Below, in pieces: positions 18,342 through 26,665 of a DNA stretch of 64,000 nucleotides. The DNA comes from Acidimicrobiales bacterium. GTDB lineage: Bacteria > Actinomycetota > Acidimicrobiia > Acidimicrobiales > Poriferisodalaceae. A model generated the notes under the pieces. That model was not told the DNA's origin, made no database searches, and was given only the letters and a program-made list of their open reading frames with translations. Each line of letters begins with the position of its first letter. The first letter of the stretch is position 1. The position numbers and the translations under genes were made by a program. Location: NCBI GenBank assembly GCA_014239555.1, contig JAAZYR010000010.1, positions 62,001 through 126,000 of the forward strand, given 5' to 3'.

Positions 18342-19157
18342 TCAAACTCCGATGTCTGTGTGTCGCTTGAAAAAATCGACGACGGCTCGGTTCCAACCCT
18401 CCGGGTCATGCGCATTGACTGCGTGTGAAGCGGGGAGATCGACTATCTCAACCTGAGGAATGAGTTTCACCCTAGGTAAATGTTTCTGAAAACGTTCTTC
18501 TTCCACTCCGTTTGTGAAGAGTACGGGTGCTGAGATTTCTGGGAGTGACTCACCAAGGGGCAGCGAAAAGTTCGTAACTCGGAACGAGGCGGTAATGCCC
18601 GCAGCCGAATGCTCCCCAAATTCTTTCGATAACAAGCTAAGGGTGTCATTCCCTATACGCCGCGACCGCCCTGGATTGACCCAACTGTCGCGCAGACATT
18701 CCACCCCTTCAGCATCGACTTGATCTGCAATCTCGCTGACTGTGGTCCGGTTTCGTTCCCGCCATTCTTCTGGATCAGCGAAACCGGATGCCGAATTAGT
18801 AATGATCATTCCCGCCACGCGGTGAGGTTGAGCGACCGCGTAATGCATCACCAGTGCCGCCCCCATGGACTGGCCGACGAGCCAAACCTGCTCCTCGTTC
18901 AACTCGGCTCGGATGTGATCGAACTCCGATACGTAGCCAGCGGGCTCGTAACGAGCCAAATCATCTGGACTTGGCGAGAGACCATGCCCCCACAACTCCA
19001 AGACAACCGGCCTGCAAACCTCCTGCAGCGCGGAAATATTTTCGTGCCAATAGGACCGGCTTCCCAAGGCTCCGTGAACTAACAGAGCGACAGGTCCTTC
19101 GCCCTCGTGGATTACTGCGTGTAGACGTTCGATGCTCACAAGTAGCCATGATGGCAT
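18342..19157 (-). CDS. Alpha/beta hydrolase
   Basis: A 271-aa alpha/beta-hydrolase. It has LLVHGALGSRSYW (oxyanion hole), LWGHGLSPSP, the nucleophile elbow VGQSMGAALVM with Ser, and LPASHAVNAHDPEGW with the probable catalytic His near the end. It is the first gene of the hydrolase/CoA-transferase/hydrolase operon. It is unlike the Asp-nucleophile hydrolase at 7370 and has the Ser type shared with 16291-17142. Substrate unknown. Confidence 0.85.
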   Translation of the reverse strand: MPSWLLVSIERLHAVIHEGEGPVALLVHGALGSRSYWHENISALQEVCRPVVLELWGHGLSPSPDDLARYEPAGYVSEFDHIRAELNEEQVWLVGQSMGAALVMHYAVAQPHRVAGMIITNSASGFADPEEWRERNRTTVSEIADQVDAEGVECLRDSWVNPGRSRRIGNDTLSLLSKEFGEHSAAGITASFRVTNFSLPLGESLPEISAPVLFTNGVEEERFQKHLPRVKLIPQVEIVDLPASHAVNAHDPEGWNRAVVDFFKRHTDIGV

Positions 19158-19304
19158 CGTCAGCTGTGCGATTGCCCTATGGTCGGCCCGATGCAGGTAA
19201 TCAGACTGGTTGACGGACCAGGTCGACGAGAAGATAACGCGCTAAAAACCCAAACCAACCATCAACACACAAGAAATACAGGTTTTAGAAAGTAAAATGG
19301 TCAC

Positions 19305-19571
19305 ATGCTCAAAGTTTGGATTGATCAAGATCTGTGTACCGGCGATGGGCTCTGCGAGGAGATCGCTCCCGACGTGTTCTTCGGGATGGACGACGGTCTT
19401 TTCTACGTGAAGGAATCAGCGGAGAACTTCGGCACGGAGAAGCTGTTCGATGGTGTCGCCAACCCTGGTGGAGCCGAAGGCATGGCGCGATTTCCTGAGG
19501 GCCTATTGGAAGCGGTCATCGACGCCGCCGAAGAGTGCCCCGGAGAATGCATCTTCATCGAAACCGAATAA
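19305..19571 (+). CDS. Small ferredoxin (3Fe-4S/4Fe-4S type)
   Basis: An 88-aa soluble electron carrier. Cysteines lie in DLCTGDGLCEEIAPDVF (two, near residues 11 and 17) and EECPGECIFIE (two, near the C-terminus), the single-cluster ferredoxin layout common in actinobacteria. The stretch from 35 to 70 is longer than in the minimal 63-aa ferredoxin at 63121. Likely partners are oxygenases or F420/flavin enzymes, but none is adjacent. A UUCG-loop terminator follows. Its last 19 codons plus about 30 bp downstream recur in degenerate form near 21266. Confidence 0.85.
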   Translation: MLKVWIDQDLCTGDGLCEEIAPDVFFGMDDGLFYVKESAENFGTEKLFDGVANPGGAEGMARFPEGLLEAVIDAAEECPGECIFIETE

Positions 19572-19592
19572 CAAAACTTATTTATCGACACT

Positions 19593-19618
19593 GGCCGCTC
19601 CTTCGGGAGCGGTCTTTT
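19593..19618 (+). terminator. Rho-independent terminator after ferredoxin
   Basis: A stem GGCCGCTCC / GGAGCGGTC (one G-U pair) closed by a TTCG tetraloop is followed by TTTT. It lies 22 bp after the ferredoxin stop and is a classical intrinsic terminator. Confidence 0.85.
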
Positions 19619-19670
19619 GTCGTCTTTAGTAAGTTCGTCGTCAACTACTAATACGGGAAGAGGCGGAGAA

Positions 19671-19991
19671 ATGCCGAAGGTCGTTCTTCATGGAAAGTAC
19701 AGCGCAGAAGCGTGGGCCGGCGTAGCAGCAGATGGCGCCAGCAGCAGACAGGCAGCGGTGGGGGCCATGTTCGAAGGTCTTGGTGCAAAGCTCGAAGCGT
19801 TGTACATGATGCCGGGTTCGAATTGGGACTTCATGATGATTGTTGACGGTGCCAACGCTGAAATCTTGGCGGCAATCAAGAAAGCTGTCGGACCAACGGG
19901 CTCAGTTACTGAGTCGGATGCGACCGTAATTATGACTCCCGAAGAGTTCGACGCAGTTGGCGGTGGCGGCTATTCAGCTCCCGGTCAATAG
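19671..19991 (+). CDS. GYD-domain protein
   Basis: A 106-aa protein starting MPKVVLHGKYSAEAWAGV, with the family's ferredoxin-like fold pattern: GAKLEALYMMPGSNWDFMMIVDG in the middle and a C-terminal Gly-rich tail. The GYD family is of unknown biochemical function. ATG 19671 has GGCGGAG just upstream; the frame begins earlier (19617), but that part overlaps the terminator. Single gene. A weak hairpin follows. Confidence 0.78.
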   Translation: MPKVVLHGKYSAEAWAGVAADGASSRQAAVGAMFEGLGAKLEALYMMPGSNWDFMMIVDGANAEILAAIKKAVGPTGSVTESDATVIMTPEEFDAVGGGGYSAPGQ

Positions 19992-20008
19992 ATCGGTCAG
20001 CTCTGACA

Positions 20009-20032
20009 ATGGCTGCCCTTCTGGGCGGTCAT
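20009..20032 (+). terminator. Weak hairpin after GYD gene
   Basis: A 10-bp stem with two G-U pairs (ATGGCTGCCC / GGGCGGTCAT) and a 4-nt loop, 17 bp after the stop. No T-run follows, so its role as a terminator is only plausible. Confidence 0.4.
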
Positions 20033-20098
20033 TCAAAAAGCCCTCGGGGAACCCAAAACCTGTATCCGCTGTCGTGAAGAGAACGGCCACCAAGTTCT

Positions 20099-20656
20099 TT
20101 ATTGAGCCGTGGCGGCACCTCCGGCGACGATTCCCCAGCGGACCCGCGCCCAGAAGCGCTCGTGGAAGAAATAGAGCACCAATTTCGAGAAGACTTCTAA
20201 ACCACCTATGGAAATCGCTGTTGCCAGGCTGCCGGTGAATATGAGCCCGAGGGCCATGGTGTCCAAACTTGCCAAGATTCGATACGTCGCCGTCTTGGTG
20301 GCTGACCGCCGCCGACCGTCTCGGTGGTGGCCTTCCTCATCTAGTTCGCGGTCCCACGACAACCGCAACCAGAGCCGTTCATGCAAAAAGTACAGGGTCA
20401 GCTTCGTCACGACTTCGGTTATGGCGATAGCTGCCGCTGTTTTCGCTCTGTCGCCGGCGCTGACATCTTCAAGGCCGAAGAGCGGACCGAGATAGCTGAG
20501 GATCACGAAAGACAGGACCAGTGTGTCAAGGGTGCCAAGGGTGCGCCAAGAGATCGCTTTCGCTATCGAGCGAGAAGCGCGTATTTCTGGCGGGTTTGGA
20601 GGATCGAGGCGGGGATCTTCAGGGCCGAAGATTGGGCGCTCAGGTTGCTCCCTCAT
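20099..20656 (-). CDS. DUF2061 membrane protein (two repeats)
   Basis: A 185-aa integral membrane protein made of two related units. Each has a TxxSWRTLGTLDT or TYRILASLDT start, a helix pair, and an ending like KLTLYFLHERLWLRLSW or KLVLYFFHERFWARVRW, which is the DUF2061 signature. About four transmembrane helices are expected, with a charged linker between units (DEEGHHRDGRRR). ATG 20656 has AGGGGG 8 nt upstream; GTG 20662 is the alternative. Function unknown. The next gene on this strand encodes another small membrane protein. Confidence 0.82.
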   Translation of the reverse strand: MREQPERPIFGPEDPRLDPPNPPEIRASRSIAKAISWRTLGTLDTLVLSFVILSYLGPLFGLEDVSAGDRAKTAAAIAITEVVTKLTLYFLHERLWLRLSWDRELDEEGHHRDGRRRSATKTATYRILASLDTMALGLIFTGSLATAISIGGLEVFSKLVLYFFHERFWARVRWGIVAGGAATAQ

Positions 20657-20722
20657 GACCACCCCCTCGCTCCGCTTCGTACAAGCAGCGTAAGTAGACC
20701 TATAGCGCCAGTCACGAGAAAG

Positions 20723-21031
20723 TTATTCGCTGGTCTCAGAAGCGCTGGGCGCAGCAAGCCACCACAGAAGCAGCACATTTCCTTTTCGGCCCATGTCATT
20801 TCGGCGACGTATTAACAACGTGATCAGCACCCAGATATAGGCAATGCCATAGAAGATCTCGGGACCCCATTCGTCAGATTCGATACCGAAAATGAGGGCA
20901 AAGATTCCCCCAAGGACTATGAACACAAAGGGGTTGAGGATGAACGCCCACCAAAAAGCGGGTCGTGTGGTTCGGCCCTTCAGATCTCGGAAACGACGCC
21001 AGGACTCTAGGTAGTACCCAATGATTTTCAT
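20723..21031 (-). CDS. DUF805 small membrane protein
   Basis: A 102-aa protein starting MKIIGYYLESWRRFRDLKGRTTRPAFWWAFI, which is the DUF805 signature (aromatic and Arg-rich start followed by helices). Two or three hydrophobic segments follow, with the late motif RRRNDMGRKGNVLL. No function is known for the family; DUF805 proteins are inner-membrane proteins. I chose ATG 21031; TTG 21052 would add seven residues. It lies in a run of small membrane proteins. Confidence 0.75.
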   Translation of the reverse strand: MKIIGYYLESWRRFRDLKGRTTRPAFWWAFILNPFVFIVLGGIFALIFGIESDEWGPEIFYGIAYIWVLITLLIRRRNDMGRKGNVLLLWWLAAPSASETSE

Positions 21032-21071
21032 CGGGCACAGGGTAGCCACCAAACTCGTCAGATCTTGTCAA

Positions 21072-21224
21072 TCAAAACGGACACCAGTCAGGTGACGACA
21101 TCCCAGACATGGTTGTTCCACTCGCGCATTCCATAACCCAAACACAGCCACCCAATAAGAACCCAAGAATGAGGATGGTGCCGACCAAGCAGCCGACGAC
21201 CTCCCCTCCAGATTTCTTCGCCAT
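21072..21224 (-). CDS. Small single-pass membrane protein (50 aa)
   Basis: A short frame of 50 codons from ATG 21224, with GGGGGAA 3 nt upstream as ribosome site. It begins MAKKSGGEVVGCLVGT, then runs through a hydrophobic stretch ILILGFLLGGCVWVM (about 17-31) and ends with a short polar tail rich in Ser and Met. One transmembrane helix is likely; the LLGGC could be a lipobox but lies far into the protein. It does not match a family I know. The strong ribosome site and clear helix favour a real gene. Confidence 0.55.
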   Translation of the reverse strand: MAKKSGGEVVGCLVGTILILGFLLGGCVWVMECASGTTMSGMSSPDWCPF

Positions 21225-21265
21225 AGTTCCCCCGACTGAAACCTCACCCCAATTTAGGCCACGGC

Positions 21266-21350
21266 CTGGTCGTCGACGCCGCTGAAGAGTGTCCTGGCGA
21301 GTGCATCTTCATCGAAACCGAATAACCAAACTCATTACCGACCAACAGGC
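21266..21350 (+). pseudogene. Degenerate partial copy of the ferredoxin 3' end
   Basis: In one frame this reads LVVDAAEECPGECIFIETE and stop (TAA 21323-21325), against EAVIDAAEECPGECIFIETE in the ferredoxin at 19305-19571. Similarity continues about 25-30 bp past the stop (AATAACCAAACTCATTACCGAC versus the matching stretch after 19571). The 5' part of the gene and its start are absent. It lies about 1.75 kb from the intact gene and has synonymous differences, so it is a fairly old partial duplication. Confidence 0.75.
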
Positions 21351-21401
21351 CAGTAAACGGGTACTCCCTAATGTCATCTCTCATGGATCTAGGATCGAGC
21401 T

Positions 21402-21518
21402 ATGGGTGAACGGCTAAATCCTGACGGCTCCGGAATGCATGAATCACAGATCAAGTGGGAGCAGGGTGAGAAATGGACCCCACTGTTCCCTAGTACCCAC
21501 CGCACATACGTTTGTTAG
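21402..21518 (+). CDS. Possible 38-aa ORF, unknown
   Basis: A short frame from ATG 21402 reads MGERLNPDGSGMHESQIKW and so on, with a weak AGGA upstream. It is hydrophilic and Trp-containing, with no motif I recognise. It lies between two gene remnants, so it may itself be debris or chance. Listed because nothing else explains this stretch. Confidence 0.25.
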   Translation: MGERLNPDGSGMHESQIKWEQGEKWTPLFPSTHRTYVC

Positions 21519-21752
21519 TGGTTGTTGATGTGTTCGATGACTTCTTCGTGCAGCTCAGGGTTCGTTAACACGGTTCCGTGGTCGCCGTTCACAATCAAGT
21601 TGTGTGCGCCTTCAATGAGGGCGTCTTGGCAGTCGACGGTGTGATCGTCGAGGGCTCCGACACATAACCATTTCTCTGGGTTCAGTGGGGGAGTTGACCT
21701 CGTTATCTGCGTGCCATGTTCGACGCACGATTGCAGGACGCCAGGGGAGCTT
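21515..21752 (-). pseudogene. Alpha/beta-hydrolase C-terminal remnant
   Basis: On the minus strand an open frame without a usable start, bounded upstream by a TGA, encodes about 78 aa. It includes LCVGALDDHTVDCQDALIEG and NLIVNGDHGTVLTNPELHEE before the TAA at 21515. The VGxxDxxT and GDHG elements are where alpha/beta-hydrolases carry the acid and the catalytic His of the triad. The N-terminal two thirds, including the nucleophile elbow, are missing, so this is a truncated relic. Confidence 0.65.
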
Positions 21753-21787
21753 CACCAACGTGGGAGCAGTCCTAGGTATCGCGCAGA

Positions 21788-22657
21788 TTAACTGGTAGCC
21801 GTAACCTGACGTAACCCCAACGTGGCGTGAACTACTAACACTGCGAGGACCACGGAACCGCCAACGAAAGCCTGACCAGAGATCGACTCACCTATGACCC
21901 ATGCCGCTAGCAGCGGGCTGAGCGCAGTTTCACCTGTTAGAAGAAGCGCGGTCTCAGGGCTGGGCAACAGGCGACCCCCCAAAGTAAGCAACGCCATGGC
22001 GAGGGGTAAAATGACTAGACCCAACAACAACAAAGGGGCAAGGTCGCCGGCTTGCAGCGTCGCATCGGTACCGGCTAAAGCTAAGACGGCGCACCCCAAA
22101 AACCCGCCGCAAGCGGTGGTTGGCACCATGTCTAAATGTTTGTGGCTGCGAATAATGGTCAAGTTTGCGGACAACCCCAAGGAACACAAAAGGGCGACAA
22201 TGTTTCCTATTGCGAGAACCCCGTCGGAAGTTGCGCCGACAGCTATAGCGACACCAACCAATGCGAATGGCATAGACACCAAGGTTCGACGAGCCACAGT
22301 GACACCGACCACCAGCCGTGTCCATATGGCAGCCCAAAAAGGAGACAAAGCGAGAATCAACAAGACATTGGCGACGGGTGCATGATCGACCGCGACGACA
22401 AACAAAATTGTCCCCAACCCCGACAAGACGCTCGCGATCATTCCCCATCGGCCGAGTGAAACCAAAAGTGCTGGAAGGGCACGTCGATAACGAACAGCAA
22501 GAAACGTTGTGAGCGAAATTCCCAATAAACCGGTTCGCCACATGGCGTTGGTCAAACTCGGGGCATCAACGAGCCGAACAAAAGTCGCATCAGGGATGAT
22601 TGCTGCGACGCCGAGGGAGGCTAGGAACAGGCCGCGCCGATGTTCAGATGCTGACAC
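21788..22657 (-). CDS. EamA/DMT-family transporter
   Basis: A 289-aa inner-membrane protein with about ten hydrophobic helices in two EamA repeats. Seen are a Pro- and Asn-containing LTNAMWRTGLLGISL in the first repeat and the family's late GETALSPLLAAWVIGE. DMT members export or import amino acids, amines or nucleotide sugars. It starts with GTG 22657, 2 bp after the stop of the MttB-like gene, so it is probably the last gene of the methylated-amine operon and may move a substrate or product of it. Confidence 0.85.
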   Translation of the reverse strand: MSASEHRRGLFLASLGVAAIIPDATFVRLVDAPSLTNAMWRTGLLGISLTTFLAVRYRRALPALLVSLGRWGMIASVLSGLGTILFVVAVDHAPVANVLLILALSPFWAAIWTRLVVGVTVARRTLVSMPFALVGVAIAVGATSDGVLAIGNIVALLCSLGLSANLTIIRSHKHLDMVPTTACGGFLGCAVLALAGTDATLQAGDLAPLLLLGLVILPLAMALLTLGGRLLPSPETALLLTGETALSPLLAAWVIGESISGQAFVGGSVVLAVLVVHATLGLRQVTATS

Positions 22658-22659
22658 GA

Positions 22660-24210
22660 TTAGGCAAGCTCCAGATGGATCGGAAACCGATCCCGGATCA
22701 AAACTTCCGCTGTCGGGGTGATATGTGAAGGAGGTGGAAGAGCAAGAATTTCCGCAACTCGCCGGCTGGCCCGCTCCCGCACGTTTAACGAACCTCCGTC
22801 AGCCCAGTCTTCGGGGCTTAATCGGTCGCCAACAACCGGATACATGTATTCCGTTTGCATGACGCGAAGGGTTTGTTCGTGACCAAGGAAATGACCTGCT
22901 CCCTTGACAACTTCATCGATGACCTCAGCTGCTAGGGAATCGCTGTCGACCTCGATTCCTCTGATGGTGCGAGCCACCGCACCCAAAAGATCGTTGTCAA
23001 TCACGAGAGTTTCGAGTGAACAAGCCAAAAGCGAAGCCAGCATGCCGGCTGATTCAAACACCACGTTGGCACCCGCTTGAGCCGCCAAAGTAACGGTCGT
23101 TCCTTTTTCGTGACCGGCCTGTTGATCGGGCAGCTTCGAGTCCGTCATTCCAGCTGCGACGCCGGAAGGCAAACCAATCCAATTAATGAGCTGGGCTGCC
23201 GCTGCGTTGAGCACCGCCTCTTCTCCAGACCCACCAGACATAGCGCCGGTGCGAAGATCTGAGACAAAGGGCCACATACCCATCGTGCATGGGTGGCCCG
23301 GTGACAGCAGATTGACGCAAGTAAGTCCAGCAAGGCATTCTGCGAGGGCTTGGCTGAGTGAACCCGCCAGCGTTGCGGGAGAGGTTGCACCAGCTTGTCC
23401 AGCCGAGAGCAAATTAATTGGCATACCTACACGAACTTGTTCAGCCATACATAACGCTGAGTCCTCAGCAAATCTGAGGGGTGGCACGACAAAAGTGTTG
23501 TTGGCAATACAGAACGGCCGCTTGCGAAACTCGTCGGCGTCAGGGTCACCGGTCAACGCGATGTTGAATATTTGCGCCACTTCATGAACATGTTCGGGCT
23601 GAAAGAACGAGGTGCCGATGGGTTTGGTAGTACTCGCCATAACCGCATAAGCCGTGTTGAGATCTAGTTCTCTGGATGTTTCCATGTCGCGCGCAACCAC
23701 AGTCCGAACGTAAACATGGATGTGCTCAAGGGCGTTAATGACCCGACCAATTTCGTACACGTCCTTTATCGAGCTATGGCGAAAGGTCGAGGTTTCGTGC
23801 TCCAGCATGAGAACGGCGGCACCTCCTGTAGAAAAGTGGACCCGCTGCCCGCCGATGTGCACGTCATGTTCGGGTGAAAAGCCGTAGAGGGTGAACTCCT
23901 TTGCAGCATTTTCGATAGCGGTGTGAATCATCGACTTTGGGAAGTGGAGACGTTCATCCTTATCGAAGATCCCGCCAGCCGATGCGACTAAATCGATGAA
24001 CTCAGGAGTCGCCTGACCCATTCCAATGTCATCGAGCAGGGCCAGTGACGTATCAAAGATCTGAGTCATCTGCCTTTGGGTCAGCGGCTGATATGCGCCC
24101 CCTGGCATTCCAGGTTGCACGGCGCGGGCCTCTCGGGGAATCTCGGCAGAGCGTTTGGCGATTCGAGCGTTTCTCCCTCCAGCGCGTCGCGAGGGACTTC
24201 CGGTTGCCAC
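22660..24210 (-). CDS. MttB-family (trimethylamine/betaine-type) methyltransferase, non-pyrrolysine
   Basis: A 516-aa MttB-superfamily protein. Members remove a methyl group from quaternary or tertiary amines (trimethylamine, glycine betaine, proline betaine, carnitine) and pass it to a corrinoid protein. Seen are TRQMTQIFDTSLALLDDIGM near the start, HFSTGGAAVLMLEHET, a central STTKPIGTSFFQ and the late GMTDSKLPDQQAGHEKG. There is no in-frame amber codon, so it is not the pyrrolysine type of methanogens. It starts at GTG 24210 right after the upstream flavoprotein stop (24214). No corrinoid-protein gene is next to it. Confidence 0.9.
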   Translation of the reverse strand: MATGSPSRRAGGRNARIAKRSAEIPREARAVQPGMPGGAYQPLTQRQMTQIFDTSLALLDDIGMGQATPEFIDLVASAGGIFDKDERLHFPKSMIHTAIENAAKEFTLYGFSPEHDVHIGGQRVHFSTGGAAVLMLEHETSTFRHSSIKDVYEIGRVINALEHIHVYVRTVVARDMETSRELDLNTAYAVMASTTKPIGTSFFQPEHVHEVAQIFNIALTGDPDADEFRKRPFCIANNTFVVPPLRFAEDSALCMAEQVRVGMPINLLSAGQAGATSPATLAGSLSQALAECLAGLTCVNLLSPGHPCTMGMWPFVSDLRTGAMSGGSGEEAVLNAAAAQLINWIGLPSGVAAGMTDSKLPDQQAGHEKGTTVTLAAQAGANVVFESAGMLASLLACSLETLVIDNDLLGAVARTIRGIEVDSDSLAAEVIDEVVKGAGHFLGHEQTLRVMQTEYMYPVVGDRLSPEDWADGGSLNVRERASRRVAEILALPPPSHITPTAEVLIRDRFPIHLELA

Positions 24211-24213
24211 GAT

Positions 24214-26625
24214 TTACCCTTTTAGTTTCTTGTTTTGGGGATCAACAACCGGGGCGTCTAGCACTACAGCATCGCGCCGCTCGCTCATGATCTGAATGTC
24301 GAAGCGAGATCCGGCCTGCTCTAGTTCAGGAATGACATAGGCAAATGCGAGACTTTTGTCCGAGGTGTGACTCCACGTGCCACTTGTGGTGATGCCTACC
24401 AGCTTGTCGTTCGAGTACACGGGTTCGTTACCTCGACACTCGGTGTCTTTGGTGTCTACCTCGCAGTAGACCAGAACCATTGATAGTTGTTCTTTGGAAC
24501 GGGCAACGACTGCGTCTTTACCTATGAAATCTTTTGACTGGTCAACGAAACGTTCGATCCGAGCTTCAACCGGGGTGATTTCGGTAGTCAACTCTGAGCC
24601 CCACGCCTTGTAACCCTTCTCGATACGCATTTCGTTCATTGCGTAGCTGCCGAAGTGCACTAATCCATGAGGCTCACCGGATGTGACGAGGGCGTCGTAA
24701 AGCGTGAGCATCGAATCGATGGGGTGATGAAGCTCCCAACCCAATTCGCCGACGTAGCTCACTCTTAACGCGATACACGAAACACCCGCTACCTGAATTT
24801 CTTGGGCGTTGAGCCAGGCAAAGGTTCCATTCGAAAGGTCTGTTTCGGTGAGCGGTTGAATGATGTCTCTTGATCGAGGTCCGCTGACGGCCAAGATGGC
24901 TAGCTCGTTAGTCATATCGCGGATAGTCACCGTTTCATCCTCGAGAACGTGCTGGGTGAGCCAATCGAGGTCGTGAACTTGACCCATTATCGAGCTATTC
25001 AGATAGAAGCGATCTGGGCTTAGCCGGGTGATGGTCATCTCACATTCGATGCCCCCCTGAGGCGTCAACATGTGAGTAAGGCGGATGCCACCGTTTTTGG
25101 CGGGCAACTTGTTGGCCGATACACGTTCCAGTAGCGAAGCTGCGTCTCGTCCCGTTACCTCTATTTTGGTGAATGCTGTGAGGTCGGCAATACCCGCCCT
25201 TTCCCGAGTTCCTCGGACTTCGTCGCCGACAGCGTCTAGAGCGTTAGAACGTCGAAATGTGTGTTGTTCGAGCGGTCCGAAGTATTGAGGCCTTTCCCAA
25301 CCAAATATCTCCATCCATTGGGCACCGAGTTCTTGGAAACGATCATAAACAGGGGTGGTCTTTACGGGGCGACCAGCGAATCGTTCTTCGCCGGGAGATC
25401 GAACCTGGTACATCTCGTGGAATTCATCGATTGCTTTAGCTTCGGCAAAAGGCCCCTTTGGGTATGTGTGTGGACCGAAACGTCGTGGGTCCATCTCGGC
25501 GACGTTGATTTCGGTTTGGCCGTGAACCATCCACTGAGCTAGGTACTTGCCGGCGCCGGGTCCTTGAGTCACTCCGATGGAAGCGCCGGCGCAGACCCAA
25601 TAGTTTTTGAGCCCGGGCGCGGGCCCCATGAGGTAACCCGAGTCGGGGGTGTGGGTGATGGGGCCCGAAATTGTGGTTCGAATGCCAGCTTCGGCAAAAA
25701 CTGGGATTCGTTGAGCTGCCAACTCAAGCCAAGGCATCAATACATCGTGATCCGGTGGAGTTAAATAGAAATGCAGATCCCAGTCGATGCCGTCCACTCC
25801 GTACGTTTTGGCACCGGCGCGTTCGTAAGGCCCGATGATGAGCCCGTCGAGTTCACGTCGGTAGTAACACGACGCGCGAGGGTCGCGAATGACGGGCAAA
25901 TCAAAGTCTAAATTGGCGACTTCAGGTATGGCTTCGGTCACTAAATATTGATGAATCACTGAAACTATAGGGACGTCGTATCCGACCATTTCGCCGAGTT
26001 GTGGCGCATAACAGCCTGCCGCGTTTACGACGTGTTCTGCGATCAGTCGACCTTTGTTAGTAACGACTTCCCACCTGCCATCAGGTAATTGCCGCATTTC
26101 GGTCACCAAGGTGTGTCGCTCGATGTCGGCCCCCAGTTGACGAGCGCCTCGAGCCATGGCGTTTGTGGAGCTGCTGGGATCGCTCCATCCGTCGTTTGGT
26201 GTCCAAAAGCCTAATTTCACGTCGTCGACGTTGAGGAGTGGTTGATGCTCAACTATTTCAGCTGGGCTTAAGAGGTGGCTTTCCACTCCTACCAGGTCCA
26301 ATACGCCTTGCACGTAGCGAAACCAGTCGACTTCGGTGTCGTTTAGAGCTAAACGGATCGCTCCAGTCGGATGCCACCCTGCAGCCAGACCGGTTTCTTC
26401 TTCGAGTCGTGCGTAGAGCAGTGGTGCCTCCACGTGCACTTTGGCCATGTTGAGGCTGCCGATGAAGTGAGGAACCAGACCTGCTGCATGCCATGTAGAG
26501 CCTGAGGTGAGTTCGCCTTTCTCCAAAAGAACGGTGTCGGTCCACCCTTCGTGAGCAAGGTGGTAAAGCAAACCTACGCCCATGGCTCCGCCCCCGACGA
26601 TGGCTACCTGAACTTCGTCTTTCAT
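24214..26625 (-). CDS. Dimethylglycine/sarcosine dehydrogenase-like flavoprotein with GcvT domain
   Basis: An 803-aa two-domain enzyme. The N-terminal half is a DAO-type FAD oxidoreductase: GGGAMG (11-16) and SGSTWHAAGL (41-50), where the His is the expected covalent FAD attachment. The C-terminal half (from about 400) holds an FAO_M/GcvT tetrahydrofolate-binding aminomethyltransferase module (ELGWELHHPIDS, MRIEKGYKAWGSELTTEITP). The family oxidatively demethylates N-methyl-glycines and traps formaldehyde as methylene-THF. AAGGAGG lies 10 nt before ATG 26625. It is about the same length as its neighbour and probably an old paralogue. Confidence 0.9.
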   Translation of the reverse strand: MKDEVQVAIVGGGAMGVGLLYHLAHEGWTDTVLLEKGELTSGSTWHAAGLVPHFIGSLNMAKVHVEAPLLYARLEEETGLAAGWHPTGAIRLALNDTEVDWFRYVQGVLDLVGVESHLLSPAEIVEHQPLLNVDDVKLGFWTPNDGWSDPSSSTNAMARGARQLGADIERHTLVTEMRQLPDGRWEVVTNKGRLIAEHVVNAAGCYAPQLGEMVGYDVPIVSVIHQYLVTEAIPEVANLDFDLPVIRDPRASCYYRRELDGLIIGPYERAGAKTYGVDGIDWDLHFYLTPPDHDVLMPWLELAAQRIPVFAEAGIRTTISGPITHTPDSGYLMGPAPGLKNYWVCAGASIGVTQGPGAGKYLAQWMVHGQTEINVAEMDPRRFGPHTYPKGPFAEAKAIDEFHEMYQVRSPGEERFAGRPVKTTPVYDRFQELGAQWMEIFGWERPQYFGPLEQHTFRRSNALDAVGDEVRGTRERAGIADLTAFTKIEVTGRDAASLLERVSANKLPAKNGGIRLTHMLTPQGGIECEMTITRLSPDRFYLNSSIMGQVHDLDWLTQHVLEDETVTIRDMTNELAILAVSGPRSRDIIQPLTETDLSNGTFAWLNAQEIQVAGVSCIALRVSYVGELGWELHHPIDSMLTLYDALVTSGEPHGLVHFGSYAMNEMRIEKGYKAWGSELTTEITPVEARIERFVDQSKDFIGKDAVVARSKEQLSMVLVYCEVDTKDTECRGNEPVYSNDKLVGITTSGTWSHTSDKSLAFAYVIPELEQAGSRFDIQIMSERRDAVVLDAPVVDPQNKKLKG

Positions 26626-26665
26626 TTCGTCGCAACCTCCTTCACCTCGACAGACAAGTTGCCAA

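Noticed and set aside
22660-24210. Pyrrolysine use in the MttB-like gene
   Set aside because: No in-frame amber codon; the frame is fully open.
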